DNA of 64,000 nt from NCBI GenBank assembly GCA_947600065.1, contig CANQFZ010000003.1, positions 1 to 64,000 of the forward strand, given 5' to 3'. Position numbers and translations under genes: made by a program. How positions within the stretch are numbered: the stretch's first letter is position 1; each line of letters starts with the position of its first letter. The notes under the pieces were generated by a model. It was not told where the DNA came from. It made no database searches and saw only the letters and a program-made list of their open reading frames with translations. This document shows positions 26,422 through 36,052 of the stretch, in pieces. This stretch comes from an uncultured Clostridia bacterium (GTDB taxonomy: Bacteria > Bacillota > Clostridia > Oscillospirales > Ruminococcaceae).

Positions 26422-27348
26422 TTGAAAAAACGCAGACGCAGTAAGTATAAAAGTACAAAAGTTCCTGCTTCGACGGTTGCGCTTTACATAGGCGCGGCGG
26501 TCCTTATCCTTGGGATATGCGCGGTAGTGTTCTTTATCGGTTTTAATATTATGAACAACAACAGCGCTAGTTCTTCTTCGAGCCCTCAAATCAGCTCGCA
26601 GAGCAGCACGGGCGGTTTTATACTTCCCCCCGATGTTCAAAGCGGAAGCTCCGTTGCTCAAAGTTCTCAAAGCAGCAGTTCTCCCGAAACGCAGAGCAGT
26701 ATGTCTCAGAGCAGTTCTTCTGAAACACAGAGCAGTACGCCTACACCAAGCAGCTCATCTTCTCAGGGAAACACTCTCCCGACAAGCTTCGACAAGGAAT
26801 TTTTCAAGAACGACCTGTTTATAGGCGACAGTATCTTTACGGGACTTTATCTGTATAATCACATAGACCAGAATAATGTAGCCGCAAAGGTCGGTTATAC
26901 TCCAAACGGAGTTATAAACAGCGCTTTTGACGCCCGCGGATTGTCCGCCGCAGATTATGCCGTACAGCTTTCTCCAAAGCATATATATATTCTTATTGGA
27001 AGCAACGGTCTTTCGTCGTCGGGTCTCAGTGCTTTGAAAAACAGTTATTCGGAAATGATAAAAGCTCTTAAAGAAAAAGTTCCCGATTCTGAGATATGCT
27101 GCATTTCTCTGACGCCTGTCGCACGTGAAACGGATTATCCGAATATCCATAATTCGGACGTTCGGGAAATGAACGATTTTATTAAACAGCAGTGTGCAGA
27201 ACAGGGTTGTGATTTTTACAACTTTTATGCTGACGTTACCGACAGCGAAGGCTATTTTCTGAAACAGTATGCCGAGGTTGACGGTCTGCATTTCAAATCA
27301 AACACATATAAGGTGTTGTTGTCAGCACTCCAGAAAAAATATTCTTAA
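26422..27348 (+). CDS. Membrane-anchored SGNH/GDSL hydrolase
   Basis: 308-residue protein; TTG 26422 fits AGGAG eight bases upstream better than GTG 26413. A basic head leads to one TM helix (about 14-38) and a Ser/Gln-rich linker of roughly 70 residues, then an SGNH domain: GDSIFTG (block I Ser), YILIGSNG (block III) and DGLHFKS (the Asp-x-x-His pair). It is probably an extracytoplasmic esterase or acetylhydrolase acting on cell-wall or plant polysaccharide. It is followed after 31 bases by a DUF4358 lipoprotein, a pairing that suggests a shared envelope role. Confidence 0.85.
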   Translation: MKKRRRSKYKSTKVPASTVALYIGAAVLILGICAVVFFIGFNIMNNNSASSSSSPQISSQSSTGGFILPPDVQSGSSVAQSSQSSSSPETQSSMSQSSSSETQSSTPTPSSSSSQGNTLPTSFDKEFFKNDLFIGDSIFTGLYLYNHIDQNNVAAKVGYTPNGVINSAFDARGLSAADYAVQLSPKHIYILIGSNGLSSSGLSALKNSYSEMIKALKEKVPDSEICCISLTPVARETDYPNIHNSDVREMNDFIKQQCAEQGCDFYNFYADVTDSEGYFLKQYAEVDGLHFKSNTYKVLLSALQKKYS

Positions 27349-27379
27349 ATAATCAGTTAATAAAGAAAGGAAAACTAAA

Positions 27380-27916
27380 ATGAAAAAAACAATTATAATG
27401 GCATTTTGCGCGGCTTTGTGCATTTCGCTCTGCGGCTGTGACAACAGCGGCTCTTCAAATTCGGACACATCAAAGCCCGTAAACAGCACTCCTGCCGATA
27501 ACAGCAGCTCTTCCGACAGCAGTTCTTCTGACCCTTCCGAAACAAAAACCGTTTCCCAAAAAGCTCAGCAGGTGCTTTCCGACGTTGAGTTTCCGAGCAT
27601 GGTAGAGGTTACGGCGGATAAGCTGAATGTTTATTTCGGCATTGACGAAGCAGATGTAGAGGAGTTTTCGGTATATATCTGCGGATCGGGCGCAGCTCCC
27701 GATGAGTTCGGTATCTTTGTTGCAAAGGACTCAGACGCTGCTAAAAGGATAAAAGACGCTCTTGATGCTCGTGTTGAATCTCAGTATACAACGTTCGAGA
27801 GCTATACTCCCGATGCAATGTACAGATTTGACGACGATTTTGTAGAGCAGAACGGAAACACTGTCATTTACGCAATTTGTGACAATAATGAAAAGGCAAA
27901 GGAAATTCTGAAATAA
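27380..27916 (+). CDS. DUF4358 lipoprotein
   Basis: 178-residue lipoprotein: signal with lipobox LCGC, a Ser/Asp/Asn spacer (about 22-55) and a DUF4358 domain with VYICGSGAAPDEFGIF and a following DAAKRIKDAL helix. AAAGGAAAA precedes the ATG. Family members often sit near SGNH hydrolases or membrane O-acyltransferase genes. The molecular role is unknown. Confidence 0.83.
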   Translation: MKKTIIMAFCAALCISLCGCDNSGSSNSDTSKPVNSTPADNSSSSDSSSSDPSETKTVSQKAQQVLSDVEFPSMVEVTADKLNVYFGIDEADVEEFSVYICGSGAAPDEFGIFVAKDSDAAKRIKDALDARVESQYTTFESYTPDAMYRFDDDFVEQNGNTVIYAICDNNEKAKEILK

Positions 27917-27933
27917 CTGTCGGAGCTTAGATT

Positions 27934-28305
27934 ATGGTAATAGAATGTATCGTTATTATCGGCTTTTTTATAATTATGGAAATCGTTTTCCTCAGAACTC
28001 ATCACAAGCCGTGGGCATTGGCAATGCTGCCTCTCGGAATAGTGCCGCTTGCGTTCGTTATACTTGAGCTTGTCTTTAAAAAACTGCTTCACGCCGAATT
28101 AACGGTATTGGGCGCGGTGATAGTTATTACCATTGCGGTGGCGGTAGAGGCGGCGCTCCTGGGATTTTGCTCGTCGCTTATCGAAAGCAAGCGTTCAAAA
28201 GCGTCGTATATTTCCATTTCAAACACGTTTAATCTTGCCCTTGCGATAATTCTCATTCTGAATATTCTCGACAGAGGCGGGGTACTTTCCGCTATTCTAA
28301 GCTGA
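27934..28305 (+). CDS. Small four-helix membrane protein, unknown
   Basis: 123 residues, almost entirely hydrophobic, with about four predicted TM helices (residues 2-20, 30-48, 58-80 and 98-115) and a short basic loop (ESKRSKAS). GGAG lies eight bases before the ATG. It is the last gene of the SGNH/DUF4358 unit and ends before a strong terminator. I do not recognise the family. Confidence 0.65.
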   Translation: MVIECIVIIGFFIIMEIVFLRTHHKPWALAMLPLGIVPLAFVILELVFKKLLHAELTVLGAVIVITIAVAVEAALLGFCSSLIESKRSKASYISISNTFNLALAIILILNILDRGGVLSAILS

Positions 28306-28326
28306 AAAACTTAAAATGACATAATA

Positions 28327-28366
28327 AAGGCGTTCATTTTTTTAATTATGATGAGCGCCTTATTTT
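28327..28366 (+). terminator. Terminator after the SGNH/DUF4358 unit
   Basis: AAGGCGTTCAT pairs (one wobble) with ATGAGCGCCTT, followed by ATTTTTAT. Confidence 0.82.
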
Positions 28367-28387
28367 TATATTTATTTGTATCAACTC

Positions 28388-28416
28388 TTGACAAATCGGG
28401 AAATATGATGTATAAT
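28388..28416 (+). promoter_or_regulatory. Consensus promoter of the topoisomerase operon
   Basis: TTGACA (28388-28393) and TATAAT (28411-28416), both perfect, spacer 17, about 48 bases before the start codon. Confidence 0.85.
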
Positions 28417-28463
28417 ATATATTGTGGTTTTTTATTCGTACAAATACAATTCAAGAGGTTTAT

Positions 28464-30446
28464 ATGGCAAAAAAAACAGGCTATAACGATCTTAAAGCGC
28501 TTAAAGGTCCCGACCAAGTAAGACTTAAACCCGCGGTTATTTTCGGCTCTGACAGTATCGAGGGATGCAGACACTCGGTCTTTGAAATAATATCAAATTC
28601 GATAGACGAGGCGCGCGAGGGCTTTGGAAATCGTATAATAATAACTCTCCATGCGGATAAGTCCGTTACGGTAGAGGATTTTGGGCGCGGCATACCTATC
28701 GACTATAACAAGGGCGAGGAAAAATACAACTGGGAGCTTGCTTTCTGCACGCTCTATGCGGGCGGCAAATATAACAACAATTCGGGAGAAAATTATTCGT
28801 TCGCTCTCGGACTCAACGGACTGGGACTTTGTGCAACACAGTTTGCTTCGGAGTTTATGGAAGTTGAGAGTAAAAACGGCGAATGGAAATATTCTCTGCG
28901 GTTTGAAAAGGGCTTTAATGTCACTGACAGCGAAAAGGGCTTTAAACGTGAAAAGTGTTCTCAAACGGGAACAAAAATACACTGGAAGCCCGACCTCGAA
29001 GTATTTACGGATATAGATATAGGCGTTGAATACGTTGACGATATGCTTAGAAGACAGGCTGTCGTAAACGGCGGAGTTGAGTTTCTGAGGATAGTCGAAA
29101 ACGAAGACGGAACTTTCGACGAAAAGACATTCTGCTATAAAGAGGGCATTTTTGATTATCTGAAAGAAGCTGTCGGCGAAAATACGCTCACTGCTCCGCA
29201 GTATTGGCATGCCGAGCGCGTCGGAAAAGACCGCGAAGATAAAGAGGAATACAAGCTGAAAATGAACGTTGCGTTTGTATTCAGCAAAGAAACGCACTTT
29301 ATAGAGCATTATCACAATTCGAGCTTCCTCGAACACGGCGGTTCTCCCGACGAAGCCATGAAAAAAGCCTTTCTGTCGCAAATCGACGCGTACCTTAAAA
29401 ACAACAACAAGTACAATAAAGGCGAAAAAGCCGTAAAATGGGAAGACGTTTCAGACTGCCTTGTGTTTATTTCGTCGAACTTTTCGACACAGGCAAGCTA
29501 CGCAAACCAGACAAAAAAAGCCGTTACAAACGTTTTCATAAAAGACGCTATGACGGATTGGCTGAAACATTCTCTCGAGGTCTATTTCATAGAAAACCCC
29601 GACGAGGCTGTGAGAATTGCCGAGAGAGTTTTGGTAAATAAGCGTTCACGCGAGAACGCCGAAAAAGTACGTTCTTCTTCTATAGCGAGCCTGTCACAGA
29701 AGATAGACCTTACAAACCGTATAGACAAGTTTGTGGATTGCCGAAGCCGCGACGTTTCAAAACGCGAGGTCTATATAGTTGAGGGCGATTCGGCGCTCGG
29801 CTCTGTAAAACTTGCGCGCGACGCGGAATTTCAGGCGGTCATTCCCGTTAGAGGAAAGATATTGAACTGCCTTAAAGCAAGCGCCGACAAGATCTTTAAA
29901 AGCGAGATAATTACAAATCTCATCAAAGTGCTTGGCTGCGGAGTTGAGGTGAAATCAAAGGCAAATAAAAACCTCAGCAATTTTAATATCGACAATCTTC
30001 GCTGGAACAAGGTCATAATCTGTACAGATGCGGATGTAGACGGTTTTCAGATAAGAACGCTCATTCTTACTATGATACAGGAGCTTTGTCCTACGCTTAT
30101 AGAAAAGGGATTTGTTTATATAGCCGAATCTCCGCTTTATGAAATAAACACAAAGGATAAGACCTATTTTGCCTATACCGAGCCCGAGAAAACAAAAATA
30201 CTCGGAATGATAGGAGAGAAGAAGTATACTATACAGCGCTCGAAAGGACTTGGCGAAAACGATCCCGATATGATGTCGCTTACGACGATGAACCCCGCGA
30301 CGCGCCGCCTTATCAGAGTAAAGCCCGCCGATACGGAAGAAACTCGCAGAATGTTTGACGTGCTTTTGGGAGACGATCTGACGGGAAGAAAGGATTTTAT
30401 CCGCGAAAACGGAAGTCGATATCTCGAAGCGGCGGATATAAGCTGA
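28464..30446 (+). CDS. Type II topoisomerase subunit B (GyrB/ParE-like, divergent)
   Basis: 660-residue ATPase subunit. ATG 28464 has AAGAGG upstream; the longer frame from 28422 does not. The GHKL ATPase has SNSIDEA and VEDFGRGIPID. The TOPRIM part has EGDSALG starting at Glu440, DADVDG (about 520-527) and RSKGLGEND near the end. Canonical GyrB and ParE read EGDSAGG, so the Ala-Leu-Gly variant marks a divergent clade. With the A-subunit gene at 31016 it forms a second type II enzyme. The usual gyrBA would be expected elsewhere in the genome. Confidence 0.88.
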   Translation: MAKKTGYNDLKALKGPDQVRLKPAVIFGSDSIEGCRHSVFEIISNSIDEAREGFGNRIIITLHADKSVTVEDFGRGIPIDYNKGEEKYNWELAFCTLYAGGKYNNNSGENYSFALGLNGLGLCATQFASEFMEVESKNGEWKYSLRFEKGFNVTDSEKGFKREKCSQTGTKIHWKPDLEVFTDIDIGVEYVDDMLRRQAVVNGGVEFLRIVENEDGTFDEKTFCYKEGIFDYLKEAVGENTLTAPQYWHAERVGKDREDKEEYKLKMNVAFVFSKETHFIEHYHNSSFLEHGGSPDEAMKKAFLSQIDAYLKNNNKYNKGEKAVKWEDVSDCLVFISSNFSTQASYANQTKKAVTNVFIKDAMTDWLKHSLEVYFIENPDEAVRIAERVLVNKRSRENAEKVRSSSIASLSQKIDLTNRIDKFVDCRSRDVSKREVYIVEGDSALGSVKLARDAEFQAVIPVRGKILNCLKASADKIFKSEIITNLIKVLGCGVEVKSKANKNLSNFNIDNLRWNKVIICTDADVDGFQIRTLILTMIQELCPTLIEKGFVYIAESPLYEINTKDKTYFAYTEPEKTKILGMIGEKKYTIQRSKGLGENDPDMMSLTTMNPATRRLIRVKPADTEETRRMFDVLLGDDLTGRKDFIRENGSRYLEAADIS

Positions 30447-30458
30447 ACAGGAGCGTAA

Positions 30459-31019
30459 ATGAAAACCTATACTATTATTGGCGGCGTAAACGGAACGGGC
30501 AAAAGCAGCTTTATCGGCTGCCTTACCGAACAGCACGACGATTTAGGTATAATAGTTGATGCCGATAAATTAAATCTTCAGTTTGGCGGAGATAAAGTAA
30601 AAGGCGGAAAAGCCGCCGTGAAAATGATCTCGGACTGTCTCGAAAAGGAAGTTAATTTTTCGCAGGAAACAACGCTTTCGGGAAATAAAACTCTCAGGAC
30701 TGTAAAGACCGCCGCTCGGAAAAATTATTATGTGCGTTTGTATTATATAGCTGTCAGCTCTGCGGAAGAAAGCCTTGCGAGAATTGCAAACCGCGTGAGA
30801 AAGGGCGGACATGATGTTCCCGCCGAGGACGTTTACAGGCGCTTTAAAAACAGATTTTCGGATCTTATGAAGATACTGCCTTATTGTAACGAAGCTCATT
30901 TTTATGACAACGAAAACGGATATGTAAAAGTTGCAGAATACAAAAACGGGCTTTTGCGGACAGTGGGAGATTATAAGCCCGAATGGCTGACAAAACTGAT
31001 CGAGGTTATGAAAAGTTGA
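30459..31019 (+). CDS. Zeta-toxin-like P-loop kinase
   Basis: 186-residue P-loop kinase with Walker A GVNGTGKSS (9-17), VDADKLN and QETTLSG, the arrangement seen in zeta-toxin/UDP-sugar kinase-like proteins. Further blocks are YYIAVSSAEESLARIANRVRKGGHDVP and RRFKNRFSDL, the lid region. AGGAG precedes the ATG. It lies between the two topoisomerase subunit genes: 12 bases after the first, overlapping the next by a few bases. No epsilon-type antitoxin is present. A metabolic or signalling kinase is more likely than a toxin. Substrate unknown. Confidence 0.8.
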   Translation: MKTYTIIGGVNGTGKSSFIGCLTEQHDDLGIIVDADKLNLQFGGDKVKGGKAAVKMISDCLEKEVNFSQETTLSGNKTLRTVKTAARKNYYVRLYYIAVSSAEESLARIANRVRKGGHDVPAEDVYRRFKNRFSDLMKILPYCNEAHFYDNENGYVKVAEYKNGLLRTVGDYKPEWLTKLIEVMKS

Positions 31020-33232
31020 AGAAAAGAGAACAAAAAAAACCGCAGAAACAAACGGCTTCGGCATATATAGAGGGATCGGGAAAGGTCGTTGAGACAGATA
31101 TAGTAAGCACTCTCGAAGAAAACTATATGCCGTATGCAATGAGCGTTATCGTTTCGAGAGCGCTGCCCGAAATCGACGGATTTAAGCCCTCGCACAGAAA
31201 GTTGCTCTATACCATGTATAAAATGGGATTGCTTACGGGAGCAAGAACAAAATCCGCAAATATCGTCGGGCAGACCATGCACCTTAATCCTCACGGCGAC
31301 GCGGCAATTTACGAAACAATGGTAAGACTTGCGAGAGGAAACGAGGCGCTTTTACACCCGTATGTCGACAGCAAAGGCAACTTCGGCAAGGCATATTCCC
31401 GCGATATGGCATACGCCGCGTCCCGTTACACCGAGGCGAAGTTAGAGCCGATAAGCGCCGAGCTTTTCGCCGAAATAGACAAGGACGCCGTGGATATGGT
31501 GCCGAATTACGACAACTCCACCACCGAGCCGACACTTTTCCCCGTGAGATTTCCGTCTGTTCTTGTAAACTCAAACTTCGGACTTGCGGTGTCAATGGCG
31601 AGCAATATTTGCTCTTTTAATTTAAAAGAGGTTTGTGAAACAACTATCGCGCTTATTAAAAATCCCCGGCATGACGCGCTTTCAACTCTGAAAGGACCTG
31701 ATTTCCCCGGAGGCGGACTTATCGTCTATGACGAAGCCGAAATGCGAAGGATATACAATACGGGCATAGGAGCGGTCAAAGTCCGCGCGGTCTATAATTT
31801 TGACAGGGAAAACCGTTGTATAGAGGTAACGCAGATACCCCCGACAACAACGGTAGAAGCCGTTATAGACAAGGTTGTCGAGCTTGTAAAGGACGGAAAG
31901 ATAAAGGAAATTTCCGATTGCAGAGATGAAACGGATCTAAGCGGACTTAGGCTCGCTTTTGATCTGAAAAAGGGTTACGAGCCCGAAGCGCTCATGCAGA
32001 AGCTTTTCAGACTTACGCCGCTTCAGGAGAATTTCAACTGTAACTTCAATGTCCTTATCGCGGGAACGCCTAAAGTTATGGGCGTTTATGAAATAATAAG
32101 CGAGTGGACGGAGTTTCGCAGACAGTGTGTAAAGCGCAGGATCTATTTTGACGTCCAGAAAAAGAAAGAAAAACTTCATCTGCTTCTGGGACTTAAAAAG
32201 ATACTTCTCGATATTGATTATGCCATAAAACTGATTCGCGAGACCGAGGAAGAATCCGAGGTCGTACCCAATCTGATGATAGGCTTCGGTATCGACGAGC
32301 AGCAGGCGGAATATGTCGCCGAAATAAAACTAAGGCACATAAACCGCGAATATATCCTTAAAAGAACAGAAGAAACCGACACTCTGCAAAAAGAGATCGC
32401 CGAAATGGAGGAGATACTTTCAAGCCCCAAAAAAGTTGACAAAGTCATTATAGACGAGCTTGAAGATATCATCTCAAAGTATTACCAGCCGCGCAGAACG
32501 ATGTTCCTTTATGATGTTTCCGAAGACGAGGAATTTGTTGAAGAACAGCCCGAAGGCTACCCCGTAAACATATTCTTTACTCGCGAGGGCTATTTCAAGC
32601 AAATAACTCCGAAGTCTTTGAGAATGAGCGGCGAACAGAAACTTAAAGAAAGCGACGAAATTATTTACAGCGCGGAGGTTTCGAGCAATTCCGAGCTTCT
32701 GTTCTTTACAAACAAGTTCCGGTGCTACAAGTCGCGGTGTTCTGATTTCCCCGAAACAAAAGCCGGCGTAATGGGAGAATATATCCCCGCAAAGCTCGGT
32801 ATGGACGAGGGAGAAACGCCCGTGTTTATGGCGGTGACGGAGGACTACAGCGAAACGCTCGTTATTTTCTTTAAAAACGGAAAATGCGCGAAAGTACCTC
32901 TTTCAAGCTATGAAACAAAGACAAAGCGCAAAAAGCTGTCAAACGCTTTCTCGGATCTTAGCGAAGTCGTTAAAATGTTCGTGATAAAAGGCGACGAAGA
33001 CTTTGTATTGAGATCTACTGCGGGGAAAACTATATTGTTCAGCACGGCGCTTGTTCTTGCAAAATCGGCGAGAGATACTCAGGGCGTTCAGGTAATGCGC
33101 CTTACAAAAGCGGAACTTGCGGGAGCATACAAAGCGGATGCCTTCGATGTTGAAAATCTTGAAGATTACAGAATTAAAACAATTCCCCAGGCGGGTATGT
33201 TGGGCGAATTTGAGCAGATGAAACTTGAATAA
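31016..33232 (+). CDS. Type II topoisomerase subunit A (GyrA/ParC-like, divergent)
   Basis: 738 residues from TTG 31016, which overlaps the kinase stop (TTGA) and has GAGG ten bases upstream; an ATG at 30983 inside the kinase gene is an alternative without a visible ribosome-binding site. The breakage-reunion domain opens with ENYMPYAMSVIVSRALPEID and contains the catalytic Tyr138 in AASRYTEAKL. The C-terminal propeller region lacks a recognisable GyrA-box (QRRGGKG), so the enzyme is more like topoisomerase IV (decatenase/relaxase) than gyrase. It partners the divergent B subunit. Confidence 0.88.
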   Translation: MKKREQKKPQKQTASAYIEGSGKVVETDIVSTLEENYMPYAMSVIVSRALPEIDGFKPSHRKLLYTMYKMGLLTGARTKSANIVGQTMHLNPHGDAAIYETMVRLARGNEALLHPYVDSKGNFGKAYSRDMAYAASRYTEAKLEPISAELFAEIDKDAVDMVPNYDNSTTEPTLFPVRFPSVLVNSNFGLAVSMASNICSFNLKEVCETTIALIKNPRHDALSTLKGPDFPGGGLIVYDEAEMRRIYNTGIGAVKVRAVYNFDRENRCIEVTQIPPTTTVEAVIDKVVELVKDGKIKEISDCRDETDLSGLRLAFDLKKGYEPEALMQKLFRLTPLQENFNCNFNVLIAGTPKVMGVYEIISEWTEFRRQCVKRRIYFDVQKKKEKLHLLLGLKKILLDIDYAIKLIRETEEESEVVPNLMIGFGIDEQQAEYVAEIKLRHINREYILKRTEETDTLQKEIAEMEEILSSPKKVDKVIIDELEDIISKYYQPRRTMFLYDVSEDEEFVEEQPEGYPVNIFFTREGYFKQITPKSLRMSGEQKLKESDEIIYSAEVSSNSELLFFTNKFRCYKSRCSDFPETKAGVMGEYIPAKLGMDEGETPVFMAVTEDYSETLVIFFKNGKCAKVPLSSYETKTKRKKLSNAFSDLSEVVKMFVIKGDEDFVLRSTAGKTILFSTALVLAKSARDTQGVQVMRLTKAELAGAYKADAFDVENLEDYRIKTIPQAGMLGEFEQMKLE

Positions 33233-33289
33233 GCGAATTGCTCAAATATAAAATGAAATTATAATTCAGACTGTAAAGGAGACAAAACT

Positions 33290-34960
33290 ATGTTGAGCGA
33301 TATTGAAATTGCGCAGAGCGCGAAAATGCTGAAAATAAGCGAGATAGCAAAAAAACTCGGCATTTCCGAAGAAGAGCTTGAACCATACGGTCACTACAAG
33401 GCGAAGCTTTCTCAGAAGCTTTTCGACCGCACGAAAGACGCTCCCGACGGAAAGCTCATTCTGGTAACGGCAATAAACCCCACTCCCGCGGGCGAGGGCA
33501 AGACCACGACTTCTGTCGGACTTTGCGAGGGAATGAACAAGATAGGAAAGAGAGCTTGCCTTGCGCTGCGCGAGCCGTCGCTAGGTCCCGTGTTCGGAGT
33601 AAAGGGCGGCGCAGCGGGCGGCGGATATGCCCAGGTCGTGCCTATGGACGATATAAACTTGCATTTCACGGGAGATATGCACGCCATAACCGCCGCGAAC
33701 AACCTCCTCTGCGCAATGATAGACAACCATATCCAGCAGGGAAACGAGCTTAATATCGACCAGAGAAGGATACTCTTGAAACGTTGTCTCGATATGAACG
33801 ACCGCGCTTTGAGGAACTGCATCGTAGGTCTTGGCGGAAAGACAAACGGCGTACCGAGAGAGGACCATTTCCAGATAACCGTAGCCAGCGAGATAATGGC
33901 TATACTTTGTCTTGCGGCAGACCTTAATGATCTTAAAAAGCGCCTCGGAAATATCCTTGTCGCATACACCTATGACAATAAGCCCGTTTTCGCGCGCGAC
34001 CTTAAAGCTGTCGGAGCAATGACAGTTCTGCTCAAAGACGCGATAAATCCTAATCTCGTGCAGACGCTTGAAAATAACCCCGCAATTATCCACGGCGGTC
34101 CTTTCGCGAATATTGCTCACGGCTGTAATTCCGTAAGAGCGACAAAGCTCGCGCTTAAGCTTTCGGATTACACTATAACAGAAGCGGGCTTCGGCTCGGA
34201 CCTCGGCGCGGAAAAATTCCTTGATATAAAGTGCAGATTTGCGGGATTAAAGCCCGACTGTATCGTTCTTGTCGCGACGATACGCGCGCTTAAATACAAT
34301 GGCGGCATAGCAAAAGCAGAGCTTACAAAGGAAAACCTCGAAGCGCTCCAAAAAGGCATTGTAAACCTCGGCGTTCATATTGAGAACATGAGGAAATTCG
34401 GAGTTCCCGTTGTCGTTGCAATAAATCATTTTGCAACAGACAGCGAGGCGGAAATTGCGTTTGTTCGTGATTATTGCGAGAAAAAGGGCGCGAAGTGCGC
34501 GTTCTCGGACGTTTTCCTTAAAGGCGGAGAGGGCGCAATTGAACTTGCAAATGCAGTTGTCGAAACAATTGAAAATGAAAAGAGCAATTATGCTCCTCTT
34601 TATGACGAAAAGCTTTCAATAAAGGAAAAGCTCGATATCATCGCTCGCGAGATATACCGCGCGGACGGCGTTTCATATACTGCCGCCGCAGAAAAGGCAA
34701 TTAAACAGATCGAAGACCTCGGGCTCGACAAAGTTCCCGTTTGCGTAGCTAAGACGCAGTATTCGCTCTCCGACGATCCGACAAAACTCGGAAAGCCCGA
34801 AAACTTCAAGATAACCGTCAGCGACGTCCGTTCGAGCAACGGCGCGGGATTTGTCGTTGCATATACGGGAGATATAATGACAATGCCCGGGCTTCCGAAA
34901 GTGCCCGCGGCAAATAATATCGACATTGACGACAACGGCGTTATCACAGGGCTTTTCTGA
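33290..34960 (+). CDS. fhs: Formate-tetrahydrofolate ligase
   Basis: 556-residue ATP-dependent enzyme making 10-formyl-THF from formate and THF, used for purines and one-carbon flow. The nucleotide loop is TPAGEGKTT (65-73), followed by [20 protein letters not shown] and FTGDMHA. Full family length. AAAGGAG precedes ATG 33290. It begins the metabolic and tRNA-modification run, overlapping tsaE by one base. By itself it does not prove a complete acetyl-CoA pathway. Confidence 0.97.
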   Translation: MLSDIEIAQSAKMLKISEIAKKLGISEEELEPYGHYKAKLSQKLFDRTKDAPDGKLILVTAINPTPAGEGKTTTSVGLCEGMNKIGKRACLALREPSLGPVFGVKGGAAGGGYAQVVPMDDINLHFTGDMHAITAANNLLCAMIDNHIQQGNELNIDQRRILLKRCLDMNDRALRNCIVGLGGKTNGVPREDHFQITVASEIMAILCLAADLNDLKKRLGNILVAYTYDNKPVFARDLKAVGAMTVLLKDAINPNLVQTLENNPAIIHGGPFANIAHGCNSVRATKLALKLSDYTITEAGFGSDLGAEKFLDIKCRFAGLKPDCIVLVATIRALKYNGGIAKAELTKENLEALQKGIVNLGVHIENMRKFGVPVVVAINHFATDSEAEIAFVRDYCEKKGAKCAFSDVFLKGGEGAIELANAVVETIENEKSNYAPLYDEKLSIKEKLDIIAREIYRADGVSYTAAAEKAIKQIEDLGLDKVPVCVAKTQYSLSDDPTKLGKPENFKITVSDVRSSNGAGFVVAYTGDIMTMPGLPKVPAANNIDIDDNGVITGLF

Positions 34961-35388
34961 TGAAAAGAGAGTTTGTTTCCCACAGTCCGCAGGAAACCGA
35001 AGAATTTGCCGAAAAACTCGCCGAAAAGTTTAGATCGGGCGATGTGATACTTTATAAGGGAGACTTGGGAGCAGGAAAAACCACGTTTACAAAAGGAATA
35101 GCAAAAGCTCTCGGAATTTCCGAAACAGTAACCAGTCCGACCTTTGCTCTTCTAAATGAATATTACGGCAGTATCCCGCTTTTCCATTTCGACCTTTACA
35201 GGATAAAAACAGTCGATGATCTTTATGCGATAGGCTTTTTTGATTATCTTGACCGAGGCGGCGTTATTGCTGCGGAATGGAGCGAGAATATCCCCGAGCT
35301 TGAAAACGAGCTTTTAAATGTCATAAAGATAAATATCGAAAAACTTTCGGAAAATGAGCGGAGGATAACATATGATCTTGGGGATTGA
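34960..35388 (+). CDS. tsaE: tRNA threonylcarbamoyladenosine biosynthesis ATPase TsaE
   Basis: 142-residue P-loop ATPase needed with TsaB and TsaD for the t6A37 modification of ANN-decoding tRNAs. Walker A is GDLGAGKTT (34-42); TSPTFALLNEY and FHFDLYRI are family signatures. Its ATG shares the A of the fhs stop (TGATG) and its 3' end overlaps tsaB by 17 bases, so translation is coupled. Confidence 0.96.
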   Translation: MKREFVSHSPQETEEFAEKLAEKFRSGDVILYKGDLGAGKTTFTKGIAKALGISETVTSPTFALLNEYYGSIPLFHFDLYRIKTVDDLYAIGFFDYLDRGGVIAAEWSENIPELENELLNVIKINIEKLSENERRITYDLGD

Positions 35389-36052
35389 CAGCTCCGCGAT
35401 AACGGCGGGCTGCGCACTGTATGACGGCACGAAAATAGTCGCAGAGCAGTTTCTGAATACGCGGCACACTCATTCCGAAACGCTCCTGCCTATGGTCGAA
35501 AATATGCTGAACGATGCGGAAGTTAAGCTCTCGGATATTGACAGGATAGCCGTAACGAACGGTCCGGGTTCTTTTACGGGTCTGAGGATAAGCGTTTCAT
35601 GCGTAAAGGGAATGGCGATGGGCGCTGGGATTCCCGTTGTTCCCGTTTCAACGCTCGAAGCCATAGCGTATAATTTTATAGGAGTTGACGGCATTGTCTG
35701 CGCCTGTATGGACGCGCGGCTAAACCAGGTATACAACGCGCTTTTCAGATCTGAAAACGGCGTTATAACAAGGCTTTGCAATGACAGGGCGATAAAGCTG
35801 AATGAGCTTTCAAAAGAACTCGATAAAACAGACGGGAGAGTAATTTTTGCGGGAGACGGAGCGGTTTTGGCTTATGAGTTTACCGAGAAAAAATATGAGC
35901 TTGCGCCGCTTGTTTTACGTTATCAGCGGGGAAGCGGAGTGTGTCTTGCGGCATGGAAAAAAACGGCGATAGACCCCGCCGCTCTTATGCCGAGTTATCT
36001 GAGATTGTCACAGGCAGAGCGTGAAAAACAACGACAGGAGGAAGACCAATGA
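35372..36052 (+). CDS. tsaB: tRNA threonylcarbamoyladenosine biosynthesis protein TsaB
   Basis: 226-residue ASKHA-fold partner of TsaD. Family blocks are ILGIDSSAITAGCALYD, NTRHTHSETLLPMV, NGPGSFTGLRIS and ACMDARLNQVYNALF. TsaD itself is not in the window. It overlaps both tsaE and rpiB (four-base ATGA overlap). Confidence 0.95.
   Translation: MILGIDSSAITAGCALYDGTKIVAEQFLNTRHTHSETLLPMVENMLNDAEVKLSDIDRIAVTNGPGSFTGLRISVSCVKGMAMGAGIPVVPVSTLEAIAYNFIGVDGIVCACMDARLNQVYNALFRSENGVITRLCNDRAIKLNELSKELDKTDGRVIFAGDGAVLAYEFTEKKYELAPLVLRYQRGSGVCLAAWKKTAIDPAALMPSYLRLSQAEREKQRQEEDQ

Noticed and set aside
30459-31019. Toxin-antitoxin system with a zeta toxin
   Set aside because: No epsilon-like antitoxin next to it; it is coupled to topoisomerase genes, so a plain P-loop kinase is the safer call.
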